Source of the DNA: Modestobacter sp. DSM 44400
GTDB lineage: Bacteria; Actinomycetota; Actinomycetes; Mycobacteriales; Geodermatophilaceae
Direction: 5' to 3'
DNA: 64,000 nt
NCBI RefSeq assembly: GCF_900107175.1
Contig: NZ_FNOZ01000003.1
Span: 62,001-126,000 of the forward strand
In this document: one piece after another, positions 62,051-64,000 of the stretch
Layout of the letters: each line of letters begins with the position of its first letter
Position numbering within the stretch: position 1 is the first letter of the stretch
Notes under the pieces: model-generated
What the model saw: only the letters and a program-made list of their open reading frames with translations
The model's database searches: none
What the model was told of the DNA's origin: nothing
Translations under genes and position numbers: made by a program

Positions 62051-62103
62051 CGCGCAGTCCTCCCCGACTGCGCGCCGACCTCCCGTACCCCGGGGGGTCT
62101 TTT
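62050..62103 (+). promoter_or_regulatory. cimA transcription attenuator
   Basis: Hairpin 1 has arms 62050-62059 and 62066-62075 (perfect 10 bp, loop CTCCCC). The terminator is GACCTCCC (62077-62084), 7-nt loop, GGGGGGTC (62092-62099, one G-U), then TTTT (62100-62103). The loop of hairpin 1 with its flank (CCTCCCC) resembles the terminator 5' arm and could compete for its G-rich 3' arm; that is only a suggestion. Confidence 0.7.
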
Positions 62104-62144
62104 CGCGTTCAGGGCCTGCGCACACCTCATCCCCGGAGCGACCC

Positions 62145-63788
62145 GTGCCCACCGAGCTGGACTTCCACGTCTTCGACACCACGCTGCGCGACGGCGCGCA
62201 GCGGGAGGGTGTCAGCTACTCCGTCACCGACAAGCTGGCCGTCGCCCGGCTGCTGGACGAGATCGGTGTCGGGTTCATCGAGGGCGGCTGGCCGGGGGCG
62301 CTGCCCAAGGACACCGAGTTCTTCGCCCGGGCGCGCACCGAGCTGACGCTGCGGCACGCCCAGCTGGTCGCCTTCGGCGCCACCCGCAGGGCCGGCGTCC
62401 GGGTCGAGGACGACCCGCAGGTGAAGGCCCTGCTGGACGCCGGAACGCCGGTGATCTGCCTGGTCGCCAAGTCCGACGTCCGGCACGTGCGAGAGGCGCT
62501 GCGCACCACGGTGGCGGAGAACCTGGCGATGGTGGCCGACACCGTGGCCTTCCTGGTGGACCACGGACGCCGCGTCTTCCTCGACTGCGAGCACTTCTTC
62601 GACGGGTACGCCGCCGACCCCGACCACGGCGTTCAGGTGCTGCAGGCCGCCTTCGCCGCCGGCGCCGAGGTCGGCGTCCTCTGTGACACGAACGGCGGCA
62701 TGCTGCCGATGGGCGTCGGGCGCGTGGTGGCCGACGTGCGGGCCCGCACCACGGGCCGGCTGGGCATCCACTGCCAGGACGACACCGGCTGCGCGGTGGC
62801 CAACACGCTGGCCGCGGTGGAGGCCGGGGTCACCCATGTGCAGGGGACGGCGAACGGCTACGGAGAGCGCGCCGGCAATGCCGACACCTTCGCCCTGATC
62901 GGCAACCTGGTCACCAAGATGGGGCTGCCGGTGGTGCCGGCCGAGTGCCTGCCCGAGCTCAAGCGGGTCAGCCACGCCATCGCCGAGCTGGCCAACATCG
63001 CCCCCGACGACCACCAGCCCTTCGTCGGCGCGTCGGCGTTCGCGCACAAGGCCGGCCTGCATGCCAGCGCGATCAAGGTCAGCCCGGGGCTCTACAACCA
63101 CCTGGACCCGACGGTCGTGGGCAACGACATGCGCATCCTGGTCACCGAGATGGCCGGGCGCGCCTCGGTCGAGCTGAAGGGCCGGGAACTCGGGGTCGAC
63201 GTGACCGACCAGTCCGACGCGATCGGCCGGGTGGTCGACCGGGTGAAGGTGCTGGAGGCCGACGGCTGGTCCTTCGAGGCCGCCGACGCCTCCTTCGAGC
63301 TGCTGCTGCGCGCCGAGCTCCCCGGCGCGCCGGAGCCGCTGTTCGAGCTGGAGAGCTACCGCACGTCGGTCGAGCACTGGGGCAACGGGGTGGTGGTGAG
63401 CGAGGCGACGGTCAAGGTGCACCTCCCCAACGGCGACGGGACGGCGGAGCGGATCATCAGCACCGGCGAGGGCAACGGCCCGGTCAACGCTCTGGACAAC
63501 GCCCTGCGTCAGGCGCTGGTCGCCCGGTATCCCCACCTGGCCGGGGTCTCGCTGGCCGACTACAAGGTGCGCATCCTGGGCTGGAAGGGCGGCACCGGCG
63601 CCACCACCCGGGTGCTCGTCGACACCACCGACGGGGTGGGGGAGTGGACCACGGTCGGGGTGCACGCCAACATCGTCGAGGCGTCCTGGCACGCGCTGGT
63701 CGACGCGCTGACGTACGCCGTTCGTCACCGTGACACTGTCGGCCTTCGGCCGACACCGCGGCCGGGTGCTGTGCCCGAGGGGCGCTGA
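62145..63788 (+). CDS. cimA: (R)-citramalate synthase
   Basis: Condenses pyruvate with acetyl-CoA to citramalate, giving isoleucine without threonine. The 547-aa protein has the HMGL-like barrel (FDTTLRDGAQREGVSYS), GVLCDTNGGMLPMGV, VQGTANGYGERAGNADTF and AFAHKAGLHASAI, plus a C-terminal LeuA-type regulatory domain from about residue 400 that should sense isoleucine. This motif set matches the citramalate synthase branch rather than isopropylmalate synthase. The usual metal HxH is HCQ here (GIHCQDDTGCAVAN). The GTG start follows CGGAG. It lies downstream of an Ile-codon attenuator. Confidence 0.93.
   Translation: MPTELDFHVFDTTLRDGAQREGVSYSVTDKLAVARLLDEIGVGFIEGGWPGALPKDTEFFARARTELTLRHAQLVAFGATRRAGVRVEDDPQVKALLDAGTPVICLVAKSDVRHVREALRTTVAENLAMVADTVAFLVDHGRRVFLDCEHFFDGYAADPDHGVQVLQAAFAAGAEVGVLCDTNGGMLPMGVGRVVADVRARTTGRLGIHCQDDTGCAVANTLAAVEAGVTHVQGTANGYGERAGNADTFALIGNLVTKMGLPVVPAECLPELKRVSHAIAELANIAPDDHQPFVGASAFAHKAGLHASAIKVSPGLYNHLDPTVVGNDMRILVTEMAGRASVELKGRELGVDVTDQSDAIGRVVDRVKVLEADGWSFEAADASFELLLRAELPGAPEPLFELESYRTSVEHWGNGVVVSEATVKVHLPNGDGTAERIISTGEGNGPVNALDNALRQALVARYPHLAGVSLADYKVRILGWKGGTGATTRVLVDTTDGVGEWTTVGVHANIVEASWHALVDALTYAVRHRDTVGLRPTPRPGAVPEGR
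63737..63755 (+). terminator. Hairpin inside the end of cimA
   Basis: TGTCGGCC and GGCCGACA with a 3-nt loop, about 35 nt before the cimA stop. It is a possible coding-overlapping terminator, weakly supported. Confidence 0.3.
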
Positions 63789-63812
63789 GCCGCTGCCCGT
63801 TGGGCCCGCTCG

Positions 63813-64000
63813 TCACAACGGGGCGACCCGGGAGCGCAGCAGGCAGAACTCGTTGCCCTCGGGGTCGGCCAGCACGTGCCAGGTCATCGCCTCGGTGAGC
63901 GGGCCCTGTCCCACGTCGGCCCGGGTGGCGCCCAGGGCCAGCAGCCGCTCCAGCTCGGCGTCCTGGTCGCGGTCGGTGGCGTTGAGGTCGAGGTGCAGCC
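63813..64000 (-). CDS. VOC-family (glyoxalase-like) protein, C-terminal part
   Basis: The last about 62 residues of a gene that continues past the right edge. HLDLNATDRDQDAELERLLALG, here quoted in part as LDLNATDRDQDAELE, and the ending MTWHVLADPEGNEFCLLRS are typical of small vicinal-oxygen-chelate (glyoxalase/bleomycin-resistance-like) proteins, with the Glu of DPEGNEF as a likely metal or structural site. It is convergent with cimA. Function of the whole protein is not predictable. Confidence 0.8.
   Translation of the reverse strand, partial: LHLDLNATDRDQDAELERLLALGATRADVGQGPLTEAMTWHVLADPEGNEFCLLRSRVAPL

Overview
The window is very GC-rich, densely coded DNA from an actinobacterium. The GlgE trehalose-to-glycogen pathway, a class E-type sorting motif, frequent GTG starts and leaderless promoters with a TAnnnT box 7-9 nt before the start codon suggest the Frankineae/Geodermatophilaceae (Blastococcus, Modestobacter or Geodermatophilus). 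That placement is inferred from gene content and style only. No rRNA, tRNA, CRISPR array or insertion sequence was seen. Functions are assigned from recognisable motifs without database searches.

Region 1 (1-14.8 kb) is storage-glucan metabolism. A minus-strand operon glgE-treS-mak-glgB turns trehalose into maltose, maltose-1-phosphate and branched alpha-glucan. A divergent alpha-glucan phosphorylase, an FHA-domain protein and a convergent debranching enzyme (glgX) cover breakdown and possibly control. Region 2 (14.9-20.7 kb) holds an ABC ATPase, two polytopic membrane proteins (one clearly a GT39-type glycosyltransferase) and an FAD oxidoreductase, probably for envelope glycoconjugates. Region 3 (20.7-33.7 kb) carries an enoyl-CoA hydratase, two VapBC toxin-antitoxin pairs, a cysteine synthase-fold enzyme, etfBA, an MFS exporter, cysteine desulfurase plus mnmA, a wall-anchored 5'-nucleotidase and a short MetE-like protein.

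Region 4 (33.7-42.5 kb) has ligA, an ACT protein and gatC-gatA-(small membrane protein)-gatB, whose genes are linked by 4-nt overlaps and preceded by a leaderless 24-codon ORF that ends on the gatC start. A PQQ-type sugar dehydrogenase lipoprotein and a hydroxyacid dehydrogenase follow, divergently transcribed from overlapping promoters. Region 5 (42.6-63.8 kb) is a branched-chain amino acid supercluster: ilvD, two c-di-GMP GGDEF-EAL proteins (one degenerate), ilvB-ilvN-ilvC, serA, a secreted subtilase with an apparent frameshift, leuB and cimA. A VOC-family gene runs off the right edge.

The most notable regulatory finds are two transcription attenuators, before ilvB and before cimA. Each has a tiny leaderless leader peptide ([11 protein letters not shown] and MYATDTIIIT), the same hairpin starting at the leader stop codon, and an intrinsic terminator with a T tract, which is unusual in such GC-rich DNA. 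A ~60-nt repeat found at four gene ends shows compensatory base changes in its stem. At least fourteen genes fit a leaderless-promoter pattern, which also helped choose start codons.
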